DNA of 64,000 bases from Bursaphelenchus xylophilus. Lineage: Eukaryota; Nematoda; Chromadorea; Rhabditida; Aphelenchoididae. Position 1 is the first letter of the stretch, and each line of letters opens with the position of its first letter. Of the stretch, positions 10,474 to 20,412 are shown in pieces. The stretch covers positions 4,025,501 to 4,089,500 of the forward strand of contig CAJFCV020000005.1 of assembly GCA_904066235.2 (NCBI GenBank), given 5' to 3'. The notes beneath the pieces are model-generated. The model saw only the letters and a list, made by a program, of their open reading frames with translations. It ran no database searches and was not told the DNA's origin. Both the position numbers and the translations under genes were made by a program.

Positions 10474-11682
10474 ATGAAGTTCCTTGTTGTATTCTGCCTT
10501 TTATTGGCCTACGGCCAGGCCCGTGTCCTTGACACCACCACAACTCTGGCGTTGGCCAAGACCTTAGCCAATCAAATCAAGGATCACGAACGTGCTGATC
10601 TTGATGCCTTCTTATAATTCATTCCAAGGTAAGTTAAGGGTTCGTACTTCAAGAGGGCAATCTTATATATACGAGCGCAAATACCAAGACTTGGCTGAGG
10701 TTACCGCGAGATTCCGAAATGTTCAAGCCAGTCTGAAGAGAGCCGCTCAGCAACAAGCTAAAAATCCGCATGCTAAATTCGGATTGACCCAGTTCAGCGA
10801 CTTGTCCATTGAAGAATTCAAGAGATACAATGGATACAAGCGCACAAGTGCTCGCAGAAACGGTCTGTTTTCTGGCAATTTATGCTTTTTCCCTAGGATG
10901 ATCAGACACATTACTTAATCACAATCTAATTTTAGATCCCCTCCCAAGCTTCCAATCCGGCATCACTCCCGACGCTTTTGATTGGCGCGAGAATAAAGGT
11001 GTCAGCCCCGTTAAAAATCAAGCTTTGTGTGGAAGTTCCTATGCTTTTGGAGCGGTCGCCGCCATTGAAAGTCAATACCTCGTCAAGAAAGGCCAGGAGC
11101 TCGACCTGAGCGAAGAAGACGTTCTTCAATGCACTTATCATGCCCCTGAGTACGGCAACAATCAAGGCTGTGTTGATGGAGAAACCGAGGCAATCCTGCG
11201 ATATGTCCGCGACCATGGAATCGCTTCCGAAAGGACTGATCCCTACAACCCCGACGCCGACTTCCCCAACTGCAAAAAGGATGAGCCTGTCGTGGCCAAT
11301 CTTAGCCAGGCCATTCAAGCCAACAATGTGGACGAAGCAGTCCTGTTGAGAGACATTGTCTACCACGTCGGCCCCGTTGCTGTTGGTATGTTCTTTTTTG
11401 TCTTGGCATTTTTTGTTTTGGCTATCCAAATTAATGATCTTTTTAGTCATTGACGCTTCCAAACTGGTCGGCTATGAGAGTGGAATCATATCAGGTACAC
11501 AAGGGCAATGGAGAGTTAATCGTGCTGCCCTTCTGGTTGGATACGGTGAGGAGAATGGTGTGAAATACTGGGCATTGAAGAACTCTTGGGGCGAGACCTG
11601 GGGGGAAGACGGATTCTTCCGTATTGAGAGAGGGAGCAATGTCATGGGCATCACCGAAGAGATCGACATCGCCATCCTTTGA
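10474..11682 (+). pseudogene. Inverted-duplicate cathepsin L pseudogene, copy C
   Basis: Homologous to copy B from about 10464 to 11690, in opposite orientation. Four independent lesions are visible. (1) Codon 48 is TAA at 10615-10617 where B has GAA. (2) The intron 1 acceptor AG is AT at 10667-10668. (3) The catalytic Cys is Ser (TCC, 11037-11039, in CGSSYAFG). (4) The catalytic His is Arg (CGT, 11521-11523, in NRAALLVGYG). The Asn of KNSWGE survives, and the GCxGG motif reads GCVDG. The TATA box and AATAAA of copy B lie outside the duplicated segment. The later exons (10936-11385, 11447-11682) are still open with good splice sites, so decay is recent or partly opposed by gene conversion. 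A truncated transcript cannot be excluded. Confidence 0.85.
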
Positions 11683-11694
11683 AGGGATACAATT

Positions 11695-12230
11695 TCAATT
11701 TATTTCACAAATCACAAGTAAAGATCATAGAATGAATCATTATGGTTTCTATTGTCCAGTCAATGAAACATCCTTTCATCGCTGGCTATAGGGTCCTTCT
11801 TATACTGGGGCGTCCAAGCGGGTGTGTGTAGGAAGTTTCCCTTTCAATGGCGCCACTACCAGAACTGAACAGTACATATCCCGAGATTAGCTCCACCGTT
11901 TCCCTTTTCCAACGATTTCTCGAACTGCTCCAGTTTCCCCTCACTTCGAATTGATCAACCTTGACTTTACGAACTCGAATCCCAATACGATTGATAGCTA
12001 CTGTCCCAGGCAAAGCCCTTTGTGCCCGCGATGGCATGGGTGGACATGAAAAACCGACCGCTTTCCAAGGAGAAAAAGTGCGAAGGCATTCTTGAGATTC
12101 AATAATGGTATTCCCATGCTTGTAAATATTTTTGTTGATTTTTTTGTGCCGTTGGTACTGTTAAATGACGGTTTTACGTGTAAAACCCAAACTCCGGTAC
12201 GCAATTTTTAATGATTATTAAGTTTACTAA
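11695..12230. other. Intergenic region, no supported gene
   Basis: No convincing coding exon on either strand. A GC-richer stretch at 11780-12090 carries unspliced open frames without domain or signal. It ends at the target-site duplication of the element starting at 12231. Confidence 0.5.
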
Positions 12231-12801
12231 CAAGGAAAGTACTTCTATGGGGTGTGGAATTACCGGTCAAGATATATATCAAAAAATTCGCAAAAATTTT
12301 CTGATTCAGAATATATAAAAATTAGCTGCCTAATTTTGGTCTATCAACGAGTTTTATCGATGAATGTATTTCTCGAGGAAAAAAATCTGCGGCAACAAAA
12401 GCGCGCTCGGTCTGTTCCTTCGGAAGAGAGCGGTGTGGCCGAGTGGTTAGAGCGCTAGATTGGGAATCCGAAGGGGACGGGTTCGATTCCTTTTGCCACA
12501 CTAGAACCCATTTTTTACATTAGAACTACTTTTAAGGTGTAGTTGTAATCCAATTTGATATTTTAAGGCTTGTCAAGGCCTCAAAATTTATTTTAGCACA
12601 AAACAAAATTTTTTTATTGGTAAAAACACGGTCAAAAAGACACTTGCATTGTGTCGCGAGAAAACTTCTGAGGACAAAAACATGTCATCAGACCAAAATT
12701 AGGCAGCTAATTTATATATATTCTGAATCAGAAAATTTTTGCGAATTTTTTGATATATATCTCGACCGGTAATTCCACACCCCATAGAAGTACTTTCCTT
12801 G
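12231..12801. mobile_element. TIR element with 3-bp TAA duplication carrying a tRNA-like sequence
   Basis: The left end CAAGGAAAGTACTTCTATGG and the right end, its reverse complement at 12782-12801, are flanked by TAA on both sides (12228-12230 and 12802-12804). The arms run about 100 bp and are nearly identical. The short inverted ends and 3-bp T(A/T)A duplication are the hallmark of PIF/Harbinger-type non-autonomous elements, so that assignment is family knowledge plus inference. No transposase frame lies inside. The right end lies 30 bp from the stop codon of cathepsin copy D, so it supplies most of that gene's 3' flank. Confidence 0.8.
12429..12502 (+). pseudogene. tRNA-like sequence (probably a tRNA pseudogene) inside the TIR element
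   Basis: An excellent A box (TGGCCGAGTGGTTA) and B box (GGTTCGATTCC) are about 34 bp apart. The A box is of the Ser/Leu type with a long variable arm, but only about 73 nt are available, so the variable arm is missing. The anticodon loop reads TTGGGAA, giving GGG if the frame is right, but the flanking stem is mispaired (CTAGA against TCCGA). A 7-bp GTGTGGC/GCCACAC pairing exists but does not fit the normal arm spacing. Internal promoter activity remains possible. Confidence 0.5.
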
Positions 12802-12830
12802 TAAAAACGAATGTCGCGAAGAACGAGTTC

Positions 12831-14239
12831 TTACACTATTGCGGCATCGACCTGTCTTGCAAGCCCCAGGACATTGAATCCTCTTTCGATTCGGACGTAT
12901 CCATCTTCTCCGTAATGTGCTCCCCACGAGGTTTTCAGGATCCAGTATTTTCTGCCGTTCTCCTCTCCGTATCCGACGAGTAATAAGGAGTGGTTGGGCA
13001 CCAAATCTGTTAGTTGAATGCTGATAATCCCTTGCTTGTAAAACTCAAGGACGTCGGCTTGGACAGCTAAAAGTGTAATATTGACAACGATCAGAGCGTG
13101 AAAAGGCAAGGTCGTCAAGCTTGTAAAGAAATCCACTTTTATAGGATCGGATATACAGGAAATATAGATTATCCTGATTATATAACACTATGTACTTACT
13201 AACAACAACCGGACCAATGTTATACACAACGCTCCGCAGTTTTTCCTCGTCCACATTCTGCCAGGACTTCGTCGCATTGATTGTTGCAACAACGGGACCT
13301 TTCGAGCAAACCGGAGGAAGAAAATGATCGTTGTACCCTGATTCCGATTCCTCGGTAATTCCTCTGGCCTTGATGTAGCTCAAAGCGTCACTTGCAAGTC
13401 CTCCCAGGCATCCTTTACAACTCTTGTATTCAGGGTTGTTGTAGGTGCAGCTGAGCACTTGGTTCTCGCTCAGATCCCAGTAGTCTTTTTTATAGATTAA
13501 CCATTGACTTTCGACGGCTGCAACGGCGGCGAAGACGTAAGAGCTTTCGCAGTCGCCTTGCTTTTTTACTGAGGTAACCCCTTCGTGGTCGCGCCAGTTA
13601 TACGTTTCTGGTGTTGAATTGTTTGGGAATTCTGGAAGGGGGCCTGAAAATGGGTCATTATGCAAGTCGTAATGTTGAAATGGTCAAAAAAGTCTTTGAG
13701 ATATTCTTCACCATGCGTTTTCTATATTCAGAAATTCCTAAAAGCTCTGTATATCTACTAGAGCAGTCCTACAAGTCCAAGAAAAAGCCCTTACTCCTGG
13801 TTCTGGCAGTTAGATTCATATCATGATGCCTTTGTCGATGTGTTCTTGGACGGTCGCTTCTTTCAGTCAACCCAAATTTGGCCAACGGATTCTTTTCGTT
13901 TAGCATTTTGATAAATTTCAAAGCTCTTTGGACAGCTTTAAATTTTTGTCGAACCTCCGCTAGATTTCTGTATTGACGGTTGTATCTGAAAGCAACAGGA
14001 AACTATAACATCTTTTACAGCGTGTCTTACGTGGCAATGTAGTGCAAAAACTCGTGTAAATCATCGAATTCGCTCTCATCAACATAATCACTCAAATTTG
14101 ACGCCAAAAGTAAGGCCTTGACGACTTTAGTACTTGGCCTCTTCTTGAGCAAGTTGCTGACAGTATCATTTATTGAGGTTTTATCAGCTGCTCCAGATAA
14201 CAGAAGAAAGGCGAGCGCCAGAACCGCAACAAGTTGCAT
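12831..14239 (-). CDS. Cathepsin L-like pseudoenzyme, copy D (catalytic Cys and Asn replaced)
   Basis: Exons 14239-14031, 13985-13795, 13643-13200 and 13066-12831 give an uninterrupted 359-residue protein with valid splice sites. Signal peptide [18 protein letters not shown]29 propeptide with [10 protein letters not shown] and [13 protein letters not shown]. In the protease domain the catalytic Cys is Ser168 (TCT, 13540-13542, in [10 protein letters not shown]) and the catalytic Asn is Thr (ACC, 12930-12932, in KTSWG). The His ([10 protein letters not shown]), the GCLGG motif and the oxyanion Gln remain. Two of three catalytic residues are gone while frame, introns and a TATA box (14279-14286) are intact, so it looks like a maintained non-catalytic homologue. 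Comparable dead papain-fold proteins are known as binding or storage proteins; the role here is unknown. No AATAAA lies before the element at 12801. Confidence 0.85.
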
Positions 14240-14278
14240 TTCTGTCACTAGCAAGATGTGACGTTCATATTTCCGTTG

Positions 14279-14286
14279 TTTTTATA
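14279..14286 (-). promoter_or_regulatory. TATA box of cathepsin copy D
   Basis: TATAAAAA on the minus strand, 40 bp before the ATG at 14239, as in the active paralogues. This supports transcription of the pseudoenzyme. Confidence 0.55.
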
Positions 14287-14289
14287 TGT

Positions 14290-14930
14290 ATGTGAGAAGA
14301 ACCTTTATGGCTTGCCCTTTATGAACTGTAACAAACAAAAATTGAGCAAAATTTCATTTTGTATAAACTGGTATTTATGTATAAAACGCCGTATTTTGTC
14401 GGCTGTACACTCTCTTAATGCCGCATTATTATATATCTGAATGTCAATGCATATACCGTCAAATAACTGTACAGGATTGTTCACAATGCATATCGAAAGT
14501 TATTTGTAAATACCTTTGTTCTCTTTGCAGTTAGTCAAGAAGTTCAAATTGATGTGAAGCCGTGTGTTAATAGCGTATGCAAAACAAGACTCCAAAATGG
14601 CCTGCGACGGTAAAACAGTCTACGAGCCTTCGCTAATAGGCCAAAAGACGACTTATCAGATGCGACACACCTAATTTCGTCTGTAGAAAATATAGGCTTT
14701 GTATAACATTATAACTATATTTTACCTTCAAAAAAGTCGTCTTTTTTGAAGGAAAATCTAATGTCTCTGACATTGTAGTGGATGTATCTAAGCCTCCGAA
14801 AAAACGCTGGCGCTAATGACAAAAGCAACTTGGTGTGCAGTAGTTATAAGAACTTCTATGAGATTCTTTTTTTCTGATATCTATTTACAAAAATAGATAC
14901 AAAAAGGTGTAAATGTCTAATAAAGCGTCT
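14290..14930. other. Intergenic region between cathepsins D and E
   Basis: AT-rich with no coding exon found. It should hold the upstream control region of copy D. The minus strand carries AATAAA at about 14932-14938, the polyadenylation signal of copy E. Confidence 0.5.
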
Positions 14931-14946
14931 TTATTTTTTCAACAAA

Positions 14947-16203
14947 TCAGATAAATGCAATCATAAGCGTTTTGGCTACACCGAGTACATTGAGGCCTCT
15001 TTCGACGCGGAAGTATCCTTTCTCGCCCCATGTTTCGGCCCAGGAGTTCTTGAGGACCCAATATTTGAAGCTGCCCTCTTCTCCATAACCCACGATGACC
15101 ACTGCATGATCTACATTCCACTCGTCGGATTGCAAGCTAATAACTCCTCTATGATAGTTTATTAAAAAGGTTGCGTCAGCCCCTGAAATGAGTGTCTTGA
15201 GTGGCAAAGATGTATACTATATATGACATCGTCATTCAAAACAACTCTCTTACCAACAACAACCGGCCCCACATTGTAGATAATGTCGCGCAATTGATCT
15301 TCGTCGTAATTTGAAAGAGTAACAATGTGGCTAATGTTGGCAACAATTGGTACCTTTCTATTGCAATGCCCCATCTCTGCGGATATGTTGTATGGAGAGT
15401 GGGCCTCGTCGGTCACTCCGTGATCTCGAACATATCTCAGTACACCAGCGGGATCTCCTCCGTCACAACCCATGGCATCGTACCCCGAAACGTTGTAAGT
15501 GCATTGAAGAATTTGCTCCTCGCTCAGATCTAGGCTTTTGTTTCGGTGCACCAACCACTGACTCTCAATTGCGGCTGTTGCGGCGAAAGCAAAGCAACTT
15601 CCACACTGGTCTTGGTCTTTGACGCTGGTAACACCGTTATGATCTCGCCAGTCGAATGTGCTCGGAGCTTCACCAACAGCGAAGTTTGGAAGGGCGTCTG
15701 AAAAAGTCAACATAAAAAAGTTTTGATTACTTACGGCTGAACTCCTTGCTATTCATCTTGCTGAACCTCGCACATGTTGAATGTTCTGCTTTGGAGAGAT
15801 CACTCCTCGCCGTTAGGCCGAATTCAGCGCTTGGACTTGCTTTACGAAGTTTCGAAATGGTCCTCAGACTCTCCTGGATGATTCTGAATCTTGATTCCAC
15901 CTCCTTAGAATCCGCATAACGCCGATTGAATCTAAATCACCCTTTGCTGCGATTGATCAGGACTTACTTGGAAATAAAACCAAAGAATTCAAGCAAATCA
16001 TCATGTTCATGATCTTCTACTTGATGGATTAACCCCTCAGCTAATTTCAATGTTGATCTAGCATCTGTGGAGACATTGTCAGCATTTAGTAGTTCTTTAA
16101 GAGATTCTTTTAGCAATAATTTCTTGTTGGAAACTTCTTTAGACTCCACGTTCCATAGGCAAAGGAAAGACACACTCAAATGTACAGCAACAAACAGTTT
16201 CAT
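14947..16203 (-). CDS. Cathepsin L-like cysteine protease, copy E
   Basis: Exons 16203-15968, 15931-15735, 15697-15254 and 15182-14947 give 370 residues. The signal peptide reads MKLFVAVHLSVSFLCLWNV. The pro-region is longer than in B because of about 25 extra residues before DHEHDDLLEFFGF. The I29 part includes NRRYADSKEVESRF and AEFGLTARSDLSKAE. The active site is complete: DQCGSCFAFA (Cys), a GCDGG motif, VDHAVVIVGYG (His) and KNSWAETWGE (Asn). TATATAAAC is 34 bp upstream of the ATG and AATAAA is about 10 bp after the stop, so both untranslated regions are minimal. Confidence 0.9.
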
Positions 16204-16236
16204 AATTGAACAGTAAGGGGTGTCATGTTTTCTCAG

Positions 16237-16245
16237 GTTTATATA
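16237..16245 (-). promoter_or_regulatory. TATA box of cathepsin copy E
   Basis: TATATAAAC on the minus strand, 34 bp before the ATG at 16203. Confidence 0.6.
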
Positions 16246-16652
16246 ATAGTGAGAATTCTGTACAGTCAATACGATGTTGCCAGTTGGGTGACATTTTGGG
16301 GAAAGATCAGCTTTTACGATGGAATTTGCAGACTGAGAAGGCAAGCTCTCGAAGCAATATTTTGTTTGTACAAAAACAAGATTGACAGCATACAAACTGA
16401 ACATTTTTTGCTATTTTTCAATTACTGTTATCGATGACGGTCTATAAAAAATCTATTTTTTCGTCCAACATCATGCTCTCGTGATGGAAAAATTAATTTT
16501 TTAATTTCTATGTAAAAGATTATGAATGTTGCGGTCCTCAATAAAACGCCAAAATTACATACTATTTTTCATTTAAAATTTTAATTTATTTCAAATTTTC
16601 ACAGCGTCGTTAAATTCTTCTTTTGATAACAAACTTAAATTAAACTTGGCCG

Positions 16653-16660
16653 TATAAAAT
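16653..16660 (+). promoter_or_regulatory. TATA box of the free I29-domain gene
   Basis: TATAAAAT, 34 bp before the ATG at 16694. Spacing matches the cathepsin genes of the cluster, suggesting shared promoter architecture. Confidence 0.6.
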
Positions 16661-16693
16661 GGACCAGCGATTTAACTGGCCGTTAGTTCCACT

Positions 16694-17263
16694 ATGAAAT
16701 TGATAATCCTCCTCTGTTTGGTTGGAGTTGTGCTCTGTAACATCAACTCCTATAGCCGAGAACTTGATCAACTTATGGGCACGTTGAGAACCGGAGAGGA
16801 ACAGCAAAACTTGTTGATGTTCAGAAGATGGATGGAGAAGTAAGTGTGTTGAGGAATGGAGAATCGACTAAACAAGCGATGGAAAAAATATCTCAAATGA
16901 TATTCGAGATCGAGTGGGGCATTCCTGGTCTACCTAGGACCTTTGAAGGACAGTACTGCGCCAAAAATCTTTTTTATACATCTTGCAAGATTATAAGCAT
17001 ATACCTTTAAGGATTTTCTTTTATGGGTTCATTTTATTTTAGATTCCGGCGACAATACCGCGACATGTCGCAATTCCAGTACCGTTTTGGGTGTTTTGTG
17101 TCGACTCTGAATTATTTGCGGGGAATTAGAGGAGGTCTGGAGAGAAATCACGTCAATGCCCTTGGAGATCTCTGCCAAAATGAGGTAAACTTTCAAATTG
17201 CACTTGAAAATTGACTTTATATTTTTAAATTTTTAGCTCCAAGGAAGACGCCCATACAATTAA
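16694..17263 (+). CDS. Secreted stand-alone I29 (cathepsin propeptide-like) protein
   Basis: Exons 16694-16839, 17043-17184 and 17237-17263 give 104 residues. MKLIILLCLVGVVLC is a signal peptide. The rest aligns with the cathepsin pro-region: FRRWMEK|FRRQYRDMSQFQYRF corresponds to the ERFNIN helix, and HVNALGDLCQNEL to the [14 protein letters not shown] segment of copy B. There is no protease domain; the reading frame stops after LQGRRPYN. The first intron falls at the same place and phase (GAA|A) as intron 1 of the cathepsins, so common descent is likely. Free I29 proteins such as mouse CTLA-2 and silkworm BCPI inhibit cathepsin L-type enzymes; inhibition here is inference. Two cysteines are present in the mature part. 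AATAAA at 17298-17303. Confidence 0.75.
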
Positions 17264-17269
17264 TAAGCA

Positions 17270-18040
17270 AAAAAATATTTTTTTTTCGGAATTAGATAAT
17301 AAATACAGTACCATATTTTATGTGTTTTTTGACCCATATTTTTCGAATTTCTCCGACAAAAAGTAATTTGAAGAATTCATTAAAATCACGATGGAATCTG
17401 GTCGAGTGATAAAATTAGAAAAATGTGACGGGTTTCAGTGAGATCGCCATTAATAATCGAATGATTTACGGAGGATTTCACAACTAACAATAAGTTGACC
17501 TTGTTTTTACAGTCATAGAAGTATGAAAGCAGAAAGTTCACGACTTCGTTAAGATGGATTTGAAAATATTTTGATTGGAAATACGTATGCTTAAGATTAA
17601 AATTGTTTCGATTCTTATTATTAGCTTGCCTTGCAGGTGGCATATACAAAATTTCAGGATAAGGAGCCTTGAAACTCAAGCAACTTAGATATTTTTTTGG
17701 GCAACCTAAAGTCTTTTTTTTTACATTTTTGTCTTATCAAACAACGAAATATCTGAACTTCACTTTGTAAAACCTTTGAAGTTTATAATATTGTAATTTC
17801 CTCCCATTCCACTTGACCTAAACTCTTTTAAATTCACTGAGATTTCCACGATAACACATGTAATCAATTTGCGGAAAAGTGCATTTTAAAGTGTAAACTC
17901 TGAGTGCAGTTATGGGTGGCATTAAAAACACTCTCTCTCTCTTCAGCCATCAAACAGTGTTGATGGATTGTAAATAAACTGTTTGGCGCCACGTTTCTCG
18001 CTTCATTAAGTTGTTAACGTCGCCGATTGTGATTATTTTA
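17270..18040. other. Mostly non-coding; possible first exon near 17587
   Basis: ATG at 17587 opens MLKIKIVSILIISLPC, which resembles a signal peptide and is followed by AG|gtggca, a weak donor. It could belong with the exon at 18048-18173, but no phase-consistent chain could be fixed. Nothing else is seen. Confidence 0.3.
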
Positions 18041-18047
18041 ATTGTAG

Positions 18048-18173
18048 GTGGGAAAAGAGGTGATCCGTAAAAGTTGGCAGTCTTTTGAAAGTACACGGTT
18101 CAAGAAGTTGAAAGTATGGGAAGATACTATGCTCTTCAACAAGGGCAACGAGAAGCCAAGGTCAAGCGTTTGA
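18048..18173 (+). CDS. Possible terminal exon of a small unknown gene
   Basis: An attgtag acceptor at 18041-18047 is followed by 41 open codons (VGKEVIRKSWQSFESTRFKK...) and TGA at 18171-18173. AATAAA occurs within 15 bp of the stop, as in other genes here. The peptide is basic and has no cysteine. Upstream exons are unresolved, so the gene is only suggested. Confidence 0.35.
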   Translation: MGKEVIRKSWQSFESTRFKKLKVWEDTMLFNKGNEKPRSSV

Positions 18174-19058
18174 AGCATAAATAAACAATAAAATGCACGC
18201 GGTTACACCTAAACCTGATATACTTTACAACGACGTATTAAGGTGAAAAACACAGTGAGCTTAATAATAACATATATGTTTTCTATAGAAAACATGTCTT
18301 CGAAATTTTCTCTGAAATTTTTTACGTGGGTATTGGTATTGGGAAAGGTCTTGAAATAATGCCGAATAGTCATCAATATAAATAAAGATGGTACGCCTTT
18401 CAGAGAGAATGAAAATGCAGTCATACATAATTGCTATTTTTGTTGAAGCTCTGACGACAAATATGGAACCAAAAAGACTTTTCTGGGTTCCCAATTCACC
18501 AGGCCTCTCTCCCCCAGTAGTCAGCATTATGTCTCATGGCACCTTGTGATAACGAATACAGTTTTTCGCTGATCATTGTTGGGCTTTTTTAACTGCCTGT
18601 AGACCAGTAAGCTGATCTCAACAGAACCGAATCATGGATATCACATTTATGATTATTATGGATTGCCAATGGAATCTTCTCTCTTTCAAGTCTTTGTCAT
18701 CCCCCGCACGCATCCAACCGATTTTCCTAAAAACAAAAAAGTTTCATTTCCCCGTAAGTGTAACCATTACACCCCTACTTCCATTTCTCTGTTGTACGTG
18801 ATTAATCACCCGTCCTTTCGTCATTCTCTTACAGTATTTCGGCTCTTCCTTTTTATGGGCGTCACCTTCTTCTTTTCAAGTCAAGAGTTCAAGTGCGAAC
18901 CGCTCTATAAAATCACATGATTTATCGGCATTTGACCTGTTTACTATAAAAACTTTGACAGTCAATAAATTGGCATCCAAGGAATTAATTCTTCCAGTTT
19001 ACGGTTTCCCGGACTGGAACGTTGCTGATTGTAATTTAATTTATTTTCTCCTGGAAAT

Positions 19059-19939
19059 ATGGTTAAGCCTATGGTGATAGTATTTGTGGCGATACTGGTT
19101 ATGGTAATGGGAGAGGAAGGATGTGATTTTGTAAGTATTTTGGAAAGCTAACGGATGATATGTAATCTATAAGATAATGATGACATTAGCTGGTTATTGC
19201 CGAAAATTAAAAGTGTTACGAGTTCAAGGCTTCAGGGTTATAAAGGTCCCAAGGTTCCGCTCAAATTTTGTTTTTATTTTTTTAGTATATGATTGCTAGG
19301 TTGAGTACGATATTTTATTCCGAGCTTTTTGCGAGGCAGCTTGGCTTATGTCGACACAATAGAATTATAACGGCGTTTGCCAATCAGATCTTCGATCCTG
19401 CGCAATTTTCTCTCCCTATAGGTGCCTTGTTTATAAGTTTCAACACTTTCATCCCTTCCAAGTTGCATAAACACCCAACCAAACTCTTGGAACACTCATA
19501 TTTCCTTATTAAACCCCTCTGTTTACTATGCCTTTCATATGATCCAGAATCTTTTGGGGTCCATATCAAAACAGCAGATTGAGTGCTTTTGTTACACTCC
19601 TCCACCCATCATAGCCCTTCTTTCTTATCACACAAATAATTTGTGTTATGTTTACGGACCTTTTCTCCCATGCTCAAAATAACCATTACAAAAGATCTTT
19701 TACAGTTCCTGGACACGATCAAGGAATGCAATGGGATCTACAGGAAGGTGGATGAGTACGATTTGCAGTTGAATCAGCAGTTTGAGAATGATATGAGGCT
19801 GTTTTATTTGGCCATTGCCAGAGGGATACCCGCGATTCGGCCGGCTTTCCCCAATTTCTGTCGAATGCAATGCTCTGGGAATGGAATTGATGACTTCAGA
19901 AGGCGTTTCTTCAAACGGCAGCTCTCCAGGACCAGCTAA
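19059..19939 (+). CDS. Small secreted cysteine-containing protein
   Basis: Exons 19059-19130 and 19706-19939 (phase 0, gtaagt donor, ttttacag acceptor) give 101 residues. MVKPMVIVFVAILVMVMGEE is a signal peptide. The mature part has four cysteines (GCDF, KECNG, NFCRMQC) and a helical-looking middle with YRKVDEYDLQLNQQFENDMR. No family is recognised. The 575-bp intron contains unrelated short open frames. An extra small exon in the intron cannot be excluded. Confidence 0.55.
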
Positions 19940-20412
19940 TTGTTGGTTTTGTCATCAGAATCTAACTGTACATACTGTAACTTCCCTTATCTTTGTTGGA
20001 TTTTTGAAATTTTTAACTTTTTGTGCCTGGAAAAAGGCAGAGCAATTTTTGGACGTATTTTAAAACCATTTGTTCTTTATTACATTGAAAACTGTCAACA
20101 GGTATTCGAAACATGTATTTTACATAGCGTTTTTGGACAAATATATATGGATGGTAAAGTGTAATATAAAAAAAGAAAAAACCGGACGAATTCGATTTAA
20201 AAATCGATATTTGAGATTGCAAGACAATATTTGTTACATTCCAAAGCCAAAGATTATGTCACAACGGAGAAAATGGTGAGATCTGGTTTTCGTGGTGAGA
20301 CCCAATTTTTCGGAAAATTTTTTGGATTTGACTAGAAACGAGTTCTAATTTTGGCATAACATGGACAAGAATTAGTCCAGTGATGTCAGAAGTGTACATA
20401 CGTTGATAAAGT

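Noticed and set aside
10932..11462. 176-codon minus strand open frame
   Set aside because: Antisense shadow of the cathepsin pseudogene exon 3, matching the shadow seen over copy B.
12429..12502. Functional tRNA
   Set aside because: The anticodon stem and acceptor spacing do not fit a standard cloverleaf and the variable arm is missing; kept only as tRNA-like.
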